Assembly: GCF_013373865.1 (NCBI RefSeq)
Contig: NC_050473.1
Coordinates: forward strand, 23,911,662 to 23,975,661
From: Monomorium pharaonis
Taxonomy: Eukaryota > Arthropoda > Insecta > Hymenoptera > Formicidae
Direction: 5' to 3'
Length of the DNA stretch: 64,000 bases
The notes under the pieces are model-generated. The model was not told the DNA's origin. It did not search any database and saw only the letters and a list, made by a program, of their open reading frames with translations. Positions 1-10,291 of this stretch are shown here, piece by piece (within the stretch, counting starts at the first letter, position 1; every line of letters starts with the position of its first letter). A program made the translations under genes and the position numbers.

Positions 1-1164
1 TTCACTAACAAAACTCAAAGGTGTAGAGTAGACAGTAATTGGAGGAAGAAGGGAAGTGTCAATATAATTGGAGTAAGCATGGCTAGCAAAGATGATCGAC
101 TTGGACTTGGTAAGATTTAATTTAAGGCCATTGACTACAGCATATTCAGATATAGCCTCAGCATCCCTAGATATTAATTCAAGGCCACGCAGAATATCTT
201 TAGGAGAACAGGAAAGATAAATCTGCAAGTCGTCGGCAAAGAGCATATGGCTTGAGAAGGACAAACCGTTGCTAATGTCGTTAATAAAAAGGGAGAATAA
301 TAAAGGACCCAGCACAGAACCCTGAGGAACTCCTAGGGAAGTAGGAAGCCATTCTGAGCAATTTCCAACATCGTCAATTACTGCTTGGGAACGGCCAGTG
401 AGGTATGAATAAAACCACATGATCACCGCATTAGAAAAAAAGTATTTTTTAAGCTTGATGAGAAGTAGAAGATGCGGGACAGTGTCGAACGCTTTACTAA
501 AATCAAAAAGTACCATAATGGTAACAAGTCCAGCGTCTATTCCCTCCTTGATGTCATTGCAAACACGCAATAAAGCAGACTGTGTATTATAGCTGGAGCG
601 ATATGCAGATTGTCTTGGATCAAAAAGATTATGTTCGTTTAAATAATCCACCATTTGATCAGCCACAATTCTTTCAAGGAGTTTAGACATCGCTGGCAGA
701 TTGGCTATCGGTCGAGTGTCGGATAGGGACGTCGGTTTGCTGATTTTAGAAAGCGGACGAATAAGAGCGCGCTTCCAAGCAGTTGGAAAAGAAGAGAATT
801 TCAACGATTTATTGAAAAGCTCAGTAAGCTAGGACGAGATGCACGACCAAGCAATGCGTAGAATAAAAAGAGGAATGCCGTCAACACCAGAAGCGTAAGA
901 GTGAAGAGGGCTGGCAACAATGAGCTTATAAATCATACAAGAAGTGATAGATGAAAACGAAAACTCTGGGCGTATGGGTGGACAGGTAAAGGATGAAATG
1001 GCTGAGCTGAGGTCAGAATGACTCAATGGCAAATCGAAGGAGACAGAGACATAGTACGAATTTAACTGGGATAAGGTAAAGAACTGAAGAGGGGAAACCA
1101 AAGTGGACTTTACAAAACCAAGAAGAAAATCCTGTGTAGTTACCATATTAACGATACTTGACAT
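1..1164 (-). pseudogene. Non-LTR retrotransposon reverse transcriptase, 5'-truncated, runs off the window edge
   Basis: On the minus strand one frame runs from 1164 to the window edge and encodes the core of a LINE reverse transcriptase. Visible motifs, in order, are a palm block with F-D-F-S-K-A-F-D (complement of about 487-515), the G-V-P-Q-G-S block near 320-340, and the active-site F-A-D-D at 229-240. The G-V-P-Q-G-S plus F-A-D-D style fits the jockey/CR1/R1 group rather than L1 or RTE; I cannot place the clade. A single in-frame TAG at 829-831 interrupts the frame. Similarity stops at about 1165, where an unrelated repeat begins, so the endonuclease is missing: the usual 5' truncation of LINEs. 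The 3' part lies outside the window. Dead copy. Confidence 0.85.
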
Positions 1165-1850
1165 AACATTGATCTCTAATTACCTATAATTACCGTAGAA
1201 GTCGCATCGAATAATTTAACCTGAAGTCGTTAGAAACGTGAATATTTTTCTATCGTGTTATTTTACAAAGAGTGCATATTAGGGATAGTATTTCGTGCAT
1301 TTTGTAATTTTCTAATAAGATGGTTACAAAAGGAGAATGTATAAAGAATCAATCGTGATAAATCTTCGTTAATTTAGTATTCCATGAAAAACGATGAGAG
1401 AATTTAATACGGCAAATATTATATTATTTGCAGGTTCCATACGTTTCCATCGCTTTCTCTCTTTCGACTTTCTTATTTACAGAAGTTTATTACAATTTAA
1501 ATTTGTCCTATTTTTATTAATAATTCATAATCTCGTCATGTAATCGCGAGTGTGCGTAGCAGCCATCCACGCGAGCTTAGGCGCGGTACGGCGAGACGTG
1601 GGAACGGCGACGACACCACGCTTCTCTTTCTTCCCCCCGCCGCCGCCGGCAGCCAATGCTTGAGACAATAGGCCGTGCTATGGCTCGAGCGGCTCGAGCC
1701 CTTCCTTCGGCGCGCAAGGCGCGATCTCATTCGCATAATTTAAAAAATTTATATCTCGATTATTAGCAGACCAAACCCATAACAATATTGGATTTTTATG
1801 TTCATCTCGATCCCATCTACCTTTTTATGAACAGTGACCAGTATGCTTTG
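1165..1850 (-). repeat. Dispersed repeat, copy A (inverted relative of 8260-9900)
   Basis: An AT-rich part (1165-1530) is followed by a GC-rich core (about 1536-1735) and a block ending near 1850. The same series occurs in reverse orientation at 8260-8660 (GC-rich core and the spacer with GATCGAGATGAACATAAA), and the AT-rich part recurs at 9590-9870. The short open frames over the GC-rich core differ between copies and do not look coding. No terminal motif could be fixed, so the class is unknown. Confidence 0.6.
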
Positions 1851-1877
1851 GGATTCCCTGTATATATGTAACACATT

Positions 1878-2780
1878 TTGTTTACATTATTATTACTATT
1901 GTTTATATTATTTATTGCAATGTCTTCACGAATAAAACGTGCCAAGTGGCAAGTAATAAATCAAAGTGTAAAAAAACTTCTGGCGACAATTGAAACGTTA
2001 CATAATGAAAAGGAAAATAGTTTTAAAAAAAAAAATTATTTGGATAATCAAATTGCTAAAAAACCAACACCAGAATATTTTCTTGATTCTAACGTTTCAG
2101 ACCATTGCCAACAAGCCAATTGATCAATCTGATATTTTAAATAAAAACTCTCTAGAAAATGTAAATAATAGTTTTTATTGTTCAAGTAATGAATCTGACA
2201 ACGAATCTTGTTCTTCAATAGAAAACCATTTAATTGAAAATGATAAAATTAAAGAAGGTTGCAGTAATAATAATGCAGAATTGTTTAGTAATAATAGTAA
2301 TTATAATAATAATGCATTTAAAGATTGTAACCTATCAAATGACATTGCTGAGTGGGCAGTTAAATTTCAAATTTCTCATATAGTTTAAAATTCTCTTATG
2401 TGCATATTAAAAAAAATATAATGACGCTATACCGCTCACGCAAGAATTTATTTAAAACACAAAAAAAGTCTTCTGTTCTTAATATGTATGGCAAATACTG
2501 TTATTTCGGGATTGCTAATAATTTGAAAACAATATTTTCTACCTGGACTAGAATCATTACAAAAAATGAACTTATTTATGAATATTGATAGAATACCATT
2601 AGTTAATAGCTCTTCAATCCAATTTTGGCCAATACTTTGCAAAATAATTCAGTCTTCATACATATTAAAACCTTTTATTGATGCTGTTTACTGTGGTAAA
2701 ACAAAACCTCCTAATATATATGAGTATCTTAAAGATTTCATATAGGAATGTAAAATTCTTAATAAAGTTGGAATAGTTAT
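1878..2780 (+). pseudogene. Degraded transposase-domain protein, 5' part
   Basis: Three forward frames, broken by stops and frameshifts, hold one decayed protein. An acidic, Ser/Asn-rich N-terminal stretch leads into a D-I-A-E-W-A-V-K-F block at about 2340-2385. A further block at about 2570-2760 reads N-I-D-R-I-P-L-V, I-Q-F-W-P-I-L and E-Y-L-K-D-F-I. These blocks resemble the large insect/cnidarian family annotated as transposase-domain proteins (CACTA/tnp2-like, from memory). At least two in-frame stops (near 2387 and 2743) and one frame change are visible. The frame is then cut by the solo LTR at 2781-4606; the broken sequence resumes at about 4611. Confidence 0.55.
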
Positions 2781-4606
2781 TGTTACGTCCAGTCTTATAG
2801 GATTTAACTCTTTATTTGGTAGGAAGGATATTTCGGGGAGAACAGGTAAGGCAGGGAAGAACGTAACAAAACGTATAAAATTCCTATAGGCATACTGATT
2901 AAGAGAAGGTAGGTGCCTTGGGTCGAACGCACTTTTTATGACTCAAAAATATAGGTCAACGTGCCGATAGGCCCGCTATAACCCGTTTCAAGTCGTACGT
3001 CCGTCGGTCCAAGTTTCGAGTCAACGAATTGAATCGCTTTAATTCGGGACCAGGTGCAGTCTTTGTTCGGGATAAGGAAAGGTCGTTATTGATTAAAATA
3101 AATAATGAAATTTATGTAACAAAAAAAAAATAACAAAGTATTTATTCTAAATTTTCCAAAATGTCATAAGAATATAAATAGGCGCTGAAGTTGTGATTTA
3201 ACATAATTTGTTGGCTATAAATTTATAAAGATTAAATTACAAGAATGGTTCTAAATAAATTTTGCAAGAGTTTACACAGTTTAAAAATACGCAAAGGGTT
3301 ATAAAAATAGATTTTCGGTCGAGTTTACAAAAGTTTTAAAGTTCAACAGAGGGTTATTAATAAAAATTTAAAAAAAATACACAAAGGTTATTAATATAAA
3401 TTTCGGAAGTATAAAACTAAAGGGCAGCTTTTGCTTGTGAGTGACATTATATTTTAAGTAATTCGGGGAGGGAAGGTCGAGGAACACTAAGTTCTTCAAA
3501 GGGGGTCGGAGGAGAGGAAGGTCGAGGAACACTAAGTTCTTCGAAGGTGGTAGCTGGAGAGGAGGGTCGAGGAATACTTTGTTCTTCGAAGGTGGTAGTT
3601 GGAGAGGAAGGTCGAGGAACACTAAGTTCTTCGAAGGTGGTAGCTGGAGAGGAGGGTCGAGGAACACTTTGTTTTTTGAAGGTGGTAATTGGAGAGGAGG
3701 ATCATGGAACACTAAGTGGGAAATTATTTATAAAATAATATGAACGTGTCTTAAAAAATTAAAACGGAAAGGAGTAGATGAGTAACGTAAAAACGAAGAA
3801 AGAAATTGTGATTGTAGGACTTACTCATTACTGGTTCTCGAATAAATCCGTTGGAATCAAAGGGATTTCTTCATCGGGTGGAACGGCACTAAAGTTTACT
3901 TGCGCACTGATTTTACATGATTACTAACTAACTAACTCTCTTATTAACTGAACTGACTAAAAACTCTAAACGTAACTCTAAAAACTCTAAACGTAACTGA
4001 ACTCACAACTAACTACTCTCTTCAAGATTTGGTATTATGTATATATACAGAGTCTTACAGGAGGAGGTCCAGATGTAGGTGGTTCAAATATTCTAATTGA
4101 TAGGATTCTTTTTCAGGATTGTGTGATGGGTGAACTCTACGTTTTCTTATTGGAAAAATAGTTTTTCCTTTTTGACCAATCATACGTTGAGTCGAAAGTT
4201 TCTCTGTTTCCTCCCACATTTCTTTAATTTTAGCGAAGGGATGCGATCTATCGCGTAGGTTATCTTCCCTTTGGGTTTAAAAGATAAATAGTTCTTTACT
4301 GTGCTAGACGTGCTACGGTAAGATTTACAGATGGAGGAAACGGTTATTTATTTTGCTAACGTTTGGATTCTTTATTGCTCATTTTTTATGAGGAAACGTG
4401 AAATCTTTTTGTATTTTCACGTTCAGAATTTATTATTTGTTGACTCGATATTCAAAAGGAGTCAAAATCATCAACTTGATCGTTTCGTCCATCCATGTTT
4501 GTCATTATGCACAAAAAAATTATCGGAGACCGTTGAAACAGAATTTTTTTTGTAAATTATTTGTTTCTTTGACGAAGGGAAATCGTGGAGTCTGCCGGAC
4601 GTAACA
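2781..4606. mobile_element. Solo LTR (probably Gypsy-type) with 4-bp target duplication
   Basis: The segment begins TGTTACGTCC and ends GGACGTAACA: a perfect 10-bp terminal inverted repeat in the TG...CA form typical of LTRs. It is flanked on both sides by TTAT (2777-2780 and 4607-4610), a 4-bp duplication as usual for Gypsy or Pao elements. There is no gag or pol inside, so it is a solo LTR of about 1.8 kb. It lies inside the transposase pseudogene, whose sequence resumes after 4610. It contains a 45-bp minisatellite at 3475-3712. Confidence 0.8.
3475..3712. repeat. 45-bp minisatellite, about 5.3 copies
   Basis: GGTCGAGG recurs at 3475, 3520, 3565, 3610 and 3655, and as GGATCATGG near 3700, giving a period of exactly 45 bp. 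Because 45 is divisible by three, both strands stay open: the minus strand gives a 15-residue unit rich in Pro and Leu (V-F-L-D-x-P-L-Q-L-P-P-S-K-N), so the short open frames here are products of the repeat rather than evidence of a gene. The repeat lies inside the solo LTR. Confidence 0.9.
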
Positions 4607-4610
4607 TTAT

Positions 4611-4720
4611 CAATACAAAATTATATTTAGTGTAGGATTTTATATGAATCGAAGTCAGTTTTAGGTGGATGTAATGCAGTATTTATTCAAAGGCACATAT
4701 ATCACAACTAGATCTTTTTG
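4611..4720 (+). pseudogene. Continuation of the transposase pseudogene after the solo LTR
   Basis: After the second TTAT the sequence continues the frame interrupted at 2780 (V-G-I-V-I then N-T-K-L-Y-L), with further stops. It is too decayed to support more than its link to the part upstream of the LTR. Confidence 0.4.
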
Positions 4721-4724
4721 CGTG

Positions 4725-4793
4725 TGTACTTCGGCACGTCTTTGCGCGTTCAGAACGCGCGAAGACGTGCCGAAGTACACACGCGAAAAGACG
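4725..4793. repeat. Near-perfect hairpin, arms about 31 bp
   Basis: The left arm starts GCGTGTGTACTTCGGCACG and is mirrored by CGTGCCGAAGTACACACGC, with one mismatch and a loop of about 3 nt. At the DNA level it would extrude as a long stem. No terminator or gene is adjacent; it may be the end of an unidentified transposon or a recent inverted duplication. Confidence 0.85.
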
Positions 4794-4942
4794 GCGTTCT
4801 CTGAACATTCTCGAGTCTAGCGCACGTGGGGCCCTTCCCTAGTCCCCGCTTTCTGACGCTAACGTCATCTCTCGCATTTGTCACGCTCTAAATTCGTGCC
4901 AGTCCGCCAAGAATATCCGCCAAGAATATCCGCGTGGTCTAA

Positions 4943-5211
4943 AGGGCCATCTACAATGGAGTGTTTTAGCCGTAACAGCACTAAAACTACGGCAATGCTG
5001 TCTAGAATAAAAACGACGTAGCAATAACATACAAGCCGGCCATCAAAGAAAGGCGACCAAAAACTAATCCCAAATGCCCCAACGCTCATTGTAAGCACGC
5101 AATGAATTGGCTCAATGTCTGCTGTAGGCTGTAAACAGTAAAGCAATACGAAGTGGAGACATTTTCTACGACTACTGCTACGGCCTACGACTCTCCATTG
5201 TAGATGGCCCT
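4943..5211. mobile_element. PIF/Harbinger-type MITE, 269 bp
   Basis: Terminal inverted repeats start AGGGCCATCTACAATGGAG at both ends, and TAA flanks each side (4940-4942, 5212-5214). A 3-bp TAA/TTA duplication with GGGCC-type ends is the signature of PIF/Harbinger. The interior is non-coding. A Harbinger transposase remnant lies immediately downstream (5307-5610), which supports the assignment. Confidence 0.8.
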
Positions 5212-5306
5212 TAAGGGATCTTTTTCATGGGCAACAAAATCGCGGCGATTCTTCAGCGACTGTTGCGCGCGCAATTTTTGGAGCGTCAAATAAATTCTAA
5301 CCTAAA

Positions 5307-5610
5307 ATGGAGTGGACTTTGGAAGATAATTATTTACAGTATCAAAAGAAATATCAAGAGTGGTTATTACAGTGTGCGCAAATTATTTATGAACATGAAG
5401 AAATATCAAGGAAAAGAAAAATTGTTGCAGTTGTAGCTCTTTTTGTAAATGAAAAGCGTTCCAAGAAAAAAAGATTTTGGGTGGCTCCAATTTTTAAAGA
5501 AAGAGAAGAGCATGGTTTTTATCATGCTCTTTTTCCAATTTTGAAGATCTTCGCTTTTGTAACTATTTCAGGATGTCAGCCACGCAGTTAGAAAAACTAA
5601 TAAAAGTTGA
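5307..5610 (+). pseudogene. PIF/Harbinger transposase, N-terminal fragment
   Basis: The frame from 5307 carries a Lys-rich stretch, then R-F-W-V-A-P-I-F-K-E-R and G-F-Y-H-A-L-F, the conserved N-terminal block of insect Harbinger nucleases (R-x-W-V-x-P-x-x-x-x-R followed by a Y-H/Y-N segment). At about 5550 the frame shifts: the expected continuation (C-N-Y-F-R-M-S, then T-Q-L-E-K-L) is in another frame up to about 5610. The catalytic DDE domain is absent. The best reading is a truncated, frameshifted transposase. Confidence 0.7.
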
Positions 5611-6109
5611 TTATAATTAAAAAAAAAATTGTTTTAAGAAATCCAATAGAAATTTCCGCAAAAAAAAGTAAAAAATAAATGATAATAACAATTTTATTTG
5701 TTAACATATAGTTGGGATTGATATTTTAGCATATTATATATATATGTATGTACATGTTTATACCCAGGTAGCAAGCTCACGTCATTTTTGACGTCCCAAA
5801 ATGGTCATTTACTGACTATTCTTGACGTCACGAAATGACGCCCTTATGACGTTAAAATGACGGTCGAATGTCACAAATTCCTGACGTCATGAAATGTACC
5901 GTATTTTGACGTCATGGAATGACGTGAACAATATGTTATCAAAAAGATCTCTAAAAGATATCTTGTTTCTGAAAATAATAACATAAAGAGACTTTTAAAA
6001 GATAACATATAATGTCAGAATGTTAACCAATGCGTCGTTTTTTGAGAACAGAAAGATATCATGAAACTGATATCTAAAAGATTTCTTAAATCGGATATCT
6101 TTAAACTGC

Positions 6110-6500
6110 AACTAAAGAAAAATAAAATAAAATAAAAATTTCATTTTTTTTAAATTATTTTTATCAACAGCACATACTAAATTTAGGACAAATTTTTATT
6201 AATTAATTAAATTTAAATTATATTATTTTATTTTATTCTTACTTGCCGCTGGTAGGTTTGAACCCGGGACCTTAGGATTACGAACCTTGTACTCTAGCTG
6301 CTACGCCAATTTGACTCATCGATATGGATACTTGTTATTGTCTACATATACCTATATGTTATAAACTGACGCAATTATATTATTTTTTATAAAAGCAATT
6401 AAATTTTGCAAAACATATTAAAAATAAATAGCATTAATTTATTTACTTATTAATTTCATTGTTAAATTTATCTTTTTCCATAACCTTAATAATAAAGGAT
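6110..6500 (-). repeat. tRNA-like dispersed repeat, copy 1
   Basis: Read on the minus strand, 6250-6320 contains a B-box-like GGGTTCAAACC, an A-box-like TGGCGTAGCAG, and between them a loop resembling an anticodon arm with CGT. It is followed by an A/T-rich tail. The same unit occurs at 16370-16569 plus 17579-17780, 43090-43510, 45300-45435 plus 50947-51033, 45660-46110 and 50110-50530. It looks like a tRNA-derived SINE module or tRNA pseudogene carried by foldback elements. The arms do not pair well enough for a working tRNA. Confidence 0.65.
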
Positions 6501-6872
6501 AACATTTTAAGAAACTTAAATGAAATTCTTTAATGAGATATCTCAAAGACCGCTCTTAGTAGACGTCTCTGATAAATGTTACCATTTTGACATCATTTCC
6601 AAGATATCTAATGTTTTCTTAAAAAAGTTCTTTTAAAGTTAAATATAATATGCTTATATAATATGCTTATGCCTTACGCCTTAAATCTCATTGTAGACAC
6701 TGCTTTAGACCGTATCTAAAATACGTCTTAATGACGTCTTTATGTCCCTATTTTGGATGCGTGCTGTCTGGGAAAATAATCGTCAGATCATGACTGAAAT
6801 ATGACTACGAAATGACGTCACATCATGACGTCAATTTTAGGTCATGTAAAAAATGGTCATTTTGACGACATA

Positions 6873-7079
6873 CACTGGAACCCCGCGTTAGCGGACTGTT
6901 CGGGGCTTTCGTCCGCTAACGCGGGGTTATCTCCTATTGCTTGGTTTCACTCCCACTCCGTGAAATACGCGACTGCATTGCTCATTGCTATCCCCCACAC
7001 ACGCTACTCATGTGGGCCGAGTGCATATGGAGGGGATAGTTTCCGCTAACGCGGAGTACGCTAACGAGGGGTTCCAGTG
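6873..7079. mobile_element. pogo/Tigger-like MITE, 207 bp, TA duplication
   Basis: The ends are CACTGGAACCCCGCGTTAGCG and its imperfect complement ending GGGGTTCCAGTG, flanked by TA (6871-6872, 7080-7081). CAGTGGAACC-like ends with a TA target are typical of pogo/Tigger elements. It interrupts the foldback arm; the uninterrupted sequence (TGACGACATATGACCA type) is present near 16044, giving an empty site. A truncated second copy lies at 44817-44935. Confidence 0.8.
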
Positions 7080-7419
7080 TATGACCAGATATGACCATTT
7101 TGGGACGTCAAAATGACGTAGGCTTACTACCTGGGTACAAACATTGTATTTCTTGATATTTTACTTGAATGTTTAATAAACATTAAAATACTCACTTCCG
7201 ACATTACGTTATTAATAATTAATCACCAATTTTAATAAAATATTTAAAATGTTGAGTCGATTTTAACACTCAGCGATATCGCTTGTAGTTAAAAAAATTT
7301 AACTTCAAAATCGCGGCGACAAGACATCACGTGACACAAATCGCCGCGACAGAGCGATCAATGAAATTGCGGCCTAAATCGTGCGCTATTCAAACAATGT
7401 AACGTAATTGCCTCCCACA

Positions 7420-8240
7420 TTTAGTTTCAATTTTGGGTTTTATTTGTGATGTACTTGCTAGAGCTTTAATTAAACAAATAAAATGTCATAATGGTGTTGT
7501 ACCTTTCGGGGCAACAAAGATAATTTTGGGATCGTGTCTGCCCAAGGAGTTGGAACTCGCGGAGGAAGTACTGCGAGGGCCAGGTCCACAAGTAACGAGA
7601 CTCTCGTCTTTATATAAAAAGCGTTGTTTATTCTGTATAATGTACAGATTGGCTCTCAACACAAGCGGTAATCGGTGAGGCCGCGTCGTGTTGTATGTGT
7701 ATGTTGATAAGACTCGGTGAGAACTTGATAGCTCGCCTGACGCTTCGTCGCTTTGTAGTATGAAGTATGTCTGAGTCTCAACGTACTGATATCTGTGTGA
7801 TCCGGAGTAGTAACACACGTGACACGCGTATTAACGTGAATGATTAATAATTGGTCCCCCTGCCTATCAATCGGCAGTCATTTATATAGTTCACGGAAAG
7901 TGTCAGTTGGAGGGGCAATAGGCCCTCGATACGATTATGGCCGCGCGCATCCAGCGCACGGGAAATATTCGCGGGCTTAGCAACAGACCGCCAAATTGCA
8001 ATTTTAGCATTTCCACAGAAAATGTGGCGTGATCGTTGCTAAGCTGAGATCGGTGGAATTCTGAGTCTCGAACGGTGCGTTGACCGGTGTGATGGCCGGT
8101 CAGCTTTGCGCGAGGTGTCACTTGATACCTCGCGCAATAATACGAGATGACACTTCCTCTGAGAGAGTTTAAGACTCTCTTTTATTAATATAATTATTCT
8201 AATATTCTATTATAATAATAGGGTGTAATGTAATCGGAAG
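7420..8240 (-). mobile_element. LTR-like repeat, family A, uninterrupted copy
   Basis: Read on the minus strand, this segment has an AT-rich start (8240-8160), CGCGAGGTATCAAGTGACA, a GC-rich middle, a TATATAA near 7880, and AATAAA near 7625 followed by a terminal block with GCGAGTT near 7555. The same order of blocks flanks the large Polinton at 24434-24704 and 41616-42049. The Polinton target in this copy (near 7965, GCGAATATTTCCC on the minus strand) is intact. The layout (TATA box, then polyadenylation signal) suggests an LTR; exact ends were not found. Confidence 0.6.
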
Positions 8241-8259
8241 CCATCCCGTAATAGAAAGA

Positions 8260-9900
8260 TAGACGGGATCGAGATGAACATAAAAGTCCAATATTGTCTT
8301 GGGTTAGGTCCACCAATAATCGCGATATTAATTTTTCAAATTGTACAAATTAATGAGAGCGCGCCGTGCGAGGAGCCGAGACGCTCGAGCTGTAGCGCGG
8401 CCCACTGTGTCGAGCATTGGCTGCCGGCGACGGGGGGAAGAAGGAGAAACGGTGCCGCTGCCTGTGCTTCGCCGCCCTCGCGTCTCACCGCACCGCGCCA
8501 ACACTCGTGGCGATGGCAGCTATGCACTTGCACATTCGCGATTACTTGACAAATTAGGAGTTAGCAAAGATATGACAAATTAAAACCGTAATAAACTGCT
8601 ATAATTAAGAAAGTCGAAAGAGCGAAAGCGATAGATACTTATGGAATCTACAAATAATCTAATTTCTATCGTAATTGTAAATGAGTAAATTAATAAAAGT
8701 TTTTCGTACATTCACGAAAGATTCTTTCTTTTTCTTAAATATCTTATTTACAGTATCATACAATTCTAACTTTGTTTCTTATCGAATTGTGTCGTACTGT
8801 TAAATCCTTGATGAAAACATTAATAAAAAATTACCATAAATTCACGATTGATTCTTAAAGTGATAATTTTCTTTTATAAGTGTATTACAATATTTGCCGC
8901 ATTAAATTCTCTCATCGTTTCTTATTGTTTTTTTTTCATGAAATGTTAAATTAACGAAGGTTTATCACAATTAACATCTATGATTCTTCATACATTCTCT
9001 TTTCATAAATATTTAATTAGAAAAATACAAAATGCGTAATATATCCATATAATATGTTACACTCTTTGTTCATAACACGATAGAAAAATATCTTTTGATG
9101 TAACGATTTCACAATAGATTATGTCTTCTACGATAATTATGCTTAGAGATCGATGTTCAATATCAAGTATTGTTAATACAACGAAGAGTTTTTCTTTCAT
9201 AACGATAGGAAACTTGGAATTTCTTTTATCTTTAATTACATTATTAATTACAACAGATTTTTACTGATTGATTCAGAATAGATACCAAGAAAAATACAAG
9301 AATCTAATTGATTTCTCTTTTGTAATCCATTACTTTTTTGAATAAAAAAAAAAGAATTTCAAAAAGTGATATCATTGTCTATCGTTCTCTCGTTTCCTGT
9401 TAAGAAAATATATTTTATCATTGGAATATGAAAAAATATCCAAGGAGACATCGTGTTTAATAGTTCTGTTAGAATCTATCATAATTAATTAATAATATGT
9501 TAACGATAGAAGAAACTCTAAGTTCTTTATCGTATAATTACGAAAGAAAACGCTTTGTTGTTAGCCATACTGATGATAGTTGACATTAACATTCATCTCC
9601 AAGTATAATTACAATAGAAATCGCATCGCATAATTTATCACAAAGTCGTTAGATCAGGCATGAATACTTTTCTATTGTGTTACGAAGAGTTATATTATGG
9701 ATAAATATTTCGTGCATTTTGTAATTTTCTAATAAAATTCTTACGAAAAGAGAATGTATACAGAATCAATCGTGATAGACAATTCGTTAATTTACCATTG
9801 TATGAAAAAAAAGATAAGAGACGACGAATGAATTTGATGCGACAAATACTATAATGTACTAACAAGAAGAAACTATCAACTATGTAAACTATGATAGTTT
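8260..9900 (+). repeat. Dispersed repeat, copy B, with an AT-rich internal foldback
   Basis: 8260-8660 is the inverted counterpart of 1430-1830, including the GC-rich core. Downstream, 8865-9100 and 9640-9870 are inverted relatives of each other (shared words include ATTTCGTGCATTTTGTAATT against its complement), so the segment folds on itself around about 9370. No coding potential is seen; the class is unknown. Confidence 0.55.
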
Positions 9901-9954
9901 AAATCCGCTCTAGGCTCGACGACCGAGCCGCCGATCGCGCGCTTGACCTTTGGT

Positions 9955-10067
9955 CTGTTCTTTTTCGCTGCACTGCTGCACTGGTGCAACAAGTTAGAAT
10001 GAGAAAAAATATATTTGTCTCACTTTAACTTATTGCACCAGTGCATCAGTGCAGCTAAAAAGAACAG
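9955..10067. mobile_element. Small hairpin element, about 113 bp
   Basis: CTGTTCTTTTTCGCTGCAC at the left is mirrored by GTGCAGCTAAAAAGAACAG at the right, and the arms continue inward (CTGGTGCAACAAGTTA against TAACTTATTGCACCAG) to a short A/T-rich loop. It looks like a self-complementary MITE. No clear target duplication was seen. Confidence 0.7.
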
Positions 10068-10291
10068 GCTTCTTGTGTCTCAGGAGCGTTCTACGATATG
10101 CCTGGTCCATTCGCGTGATTAAAAAATTCTCTTACGCTGTGAATAATTTTTTTATTTTTACAGACAATTAAAGTTATTAATATTATTTTTCCTCCTGGGT
10201 GATGTGGAAAGCTATTGATAAAATTGCAATTATTACATTGTGTTATATTATGCTCATTATATGTATATACAAATACGTTTATAAACGTAAA

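Larger units (their letters stand above)
5763..7135. mobile_element. Foldback element with TGACGTCA words; ends CCCAGGTAGCAAGC; TSD TA
   Basis: The element begins CCCAGGTAGCAAGC and ends in the near-complement GCTTACTACCTGGG. TA flanks both sides (5761-5762, 7136-7137). The first and last 200-300 bp are dense in variants of TGACGTCA. The interior holds the tRNA-like repeat (about 6110-6500) and a nested pogo-like MITE. No open frame is credible. Related arms occur at 16010-16150, 44500-44778 and 44936-45300. It is non-autonomous and its transposase source is unknown. Confidence 0.75.

Noticed and set aside
1536..1736. Coding gene in the GC-rich core
   Set aside because: The inverted copy at 8341-8583 does not preserve the reading frame, so there is no sign of protein constraint.
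3368..3738. Pro-rich minus frame and plus frame over the 45-bp repeat
   Set aside because: They arise from a minisatellite with a period divisible by three inside a non-coding solo LTR.
6247..6320. Functional tRNA gene
   Set aside because: The A and B boxes are degenerate, the anticodon arm pairs poorly and the unit is dispersed in at least six copies within repeats.
8274..8583. Small Arg/Ala-rich genes on both strands
   Set aside because: Same GC-rich repeat core as above; the overlapping frames are unrelated and lack motifs.
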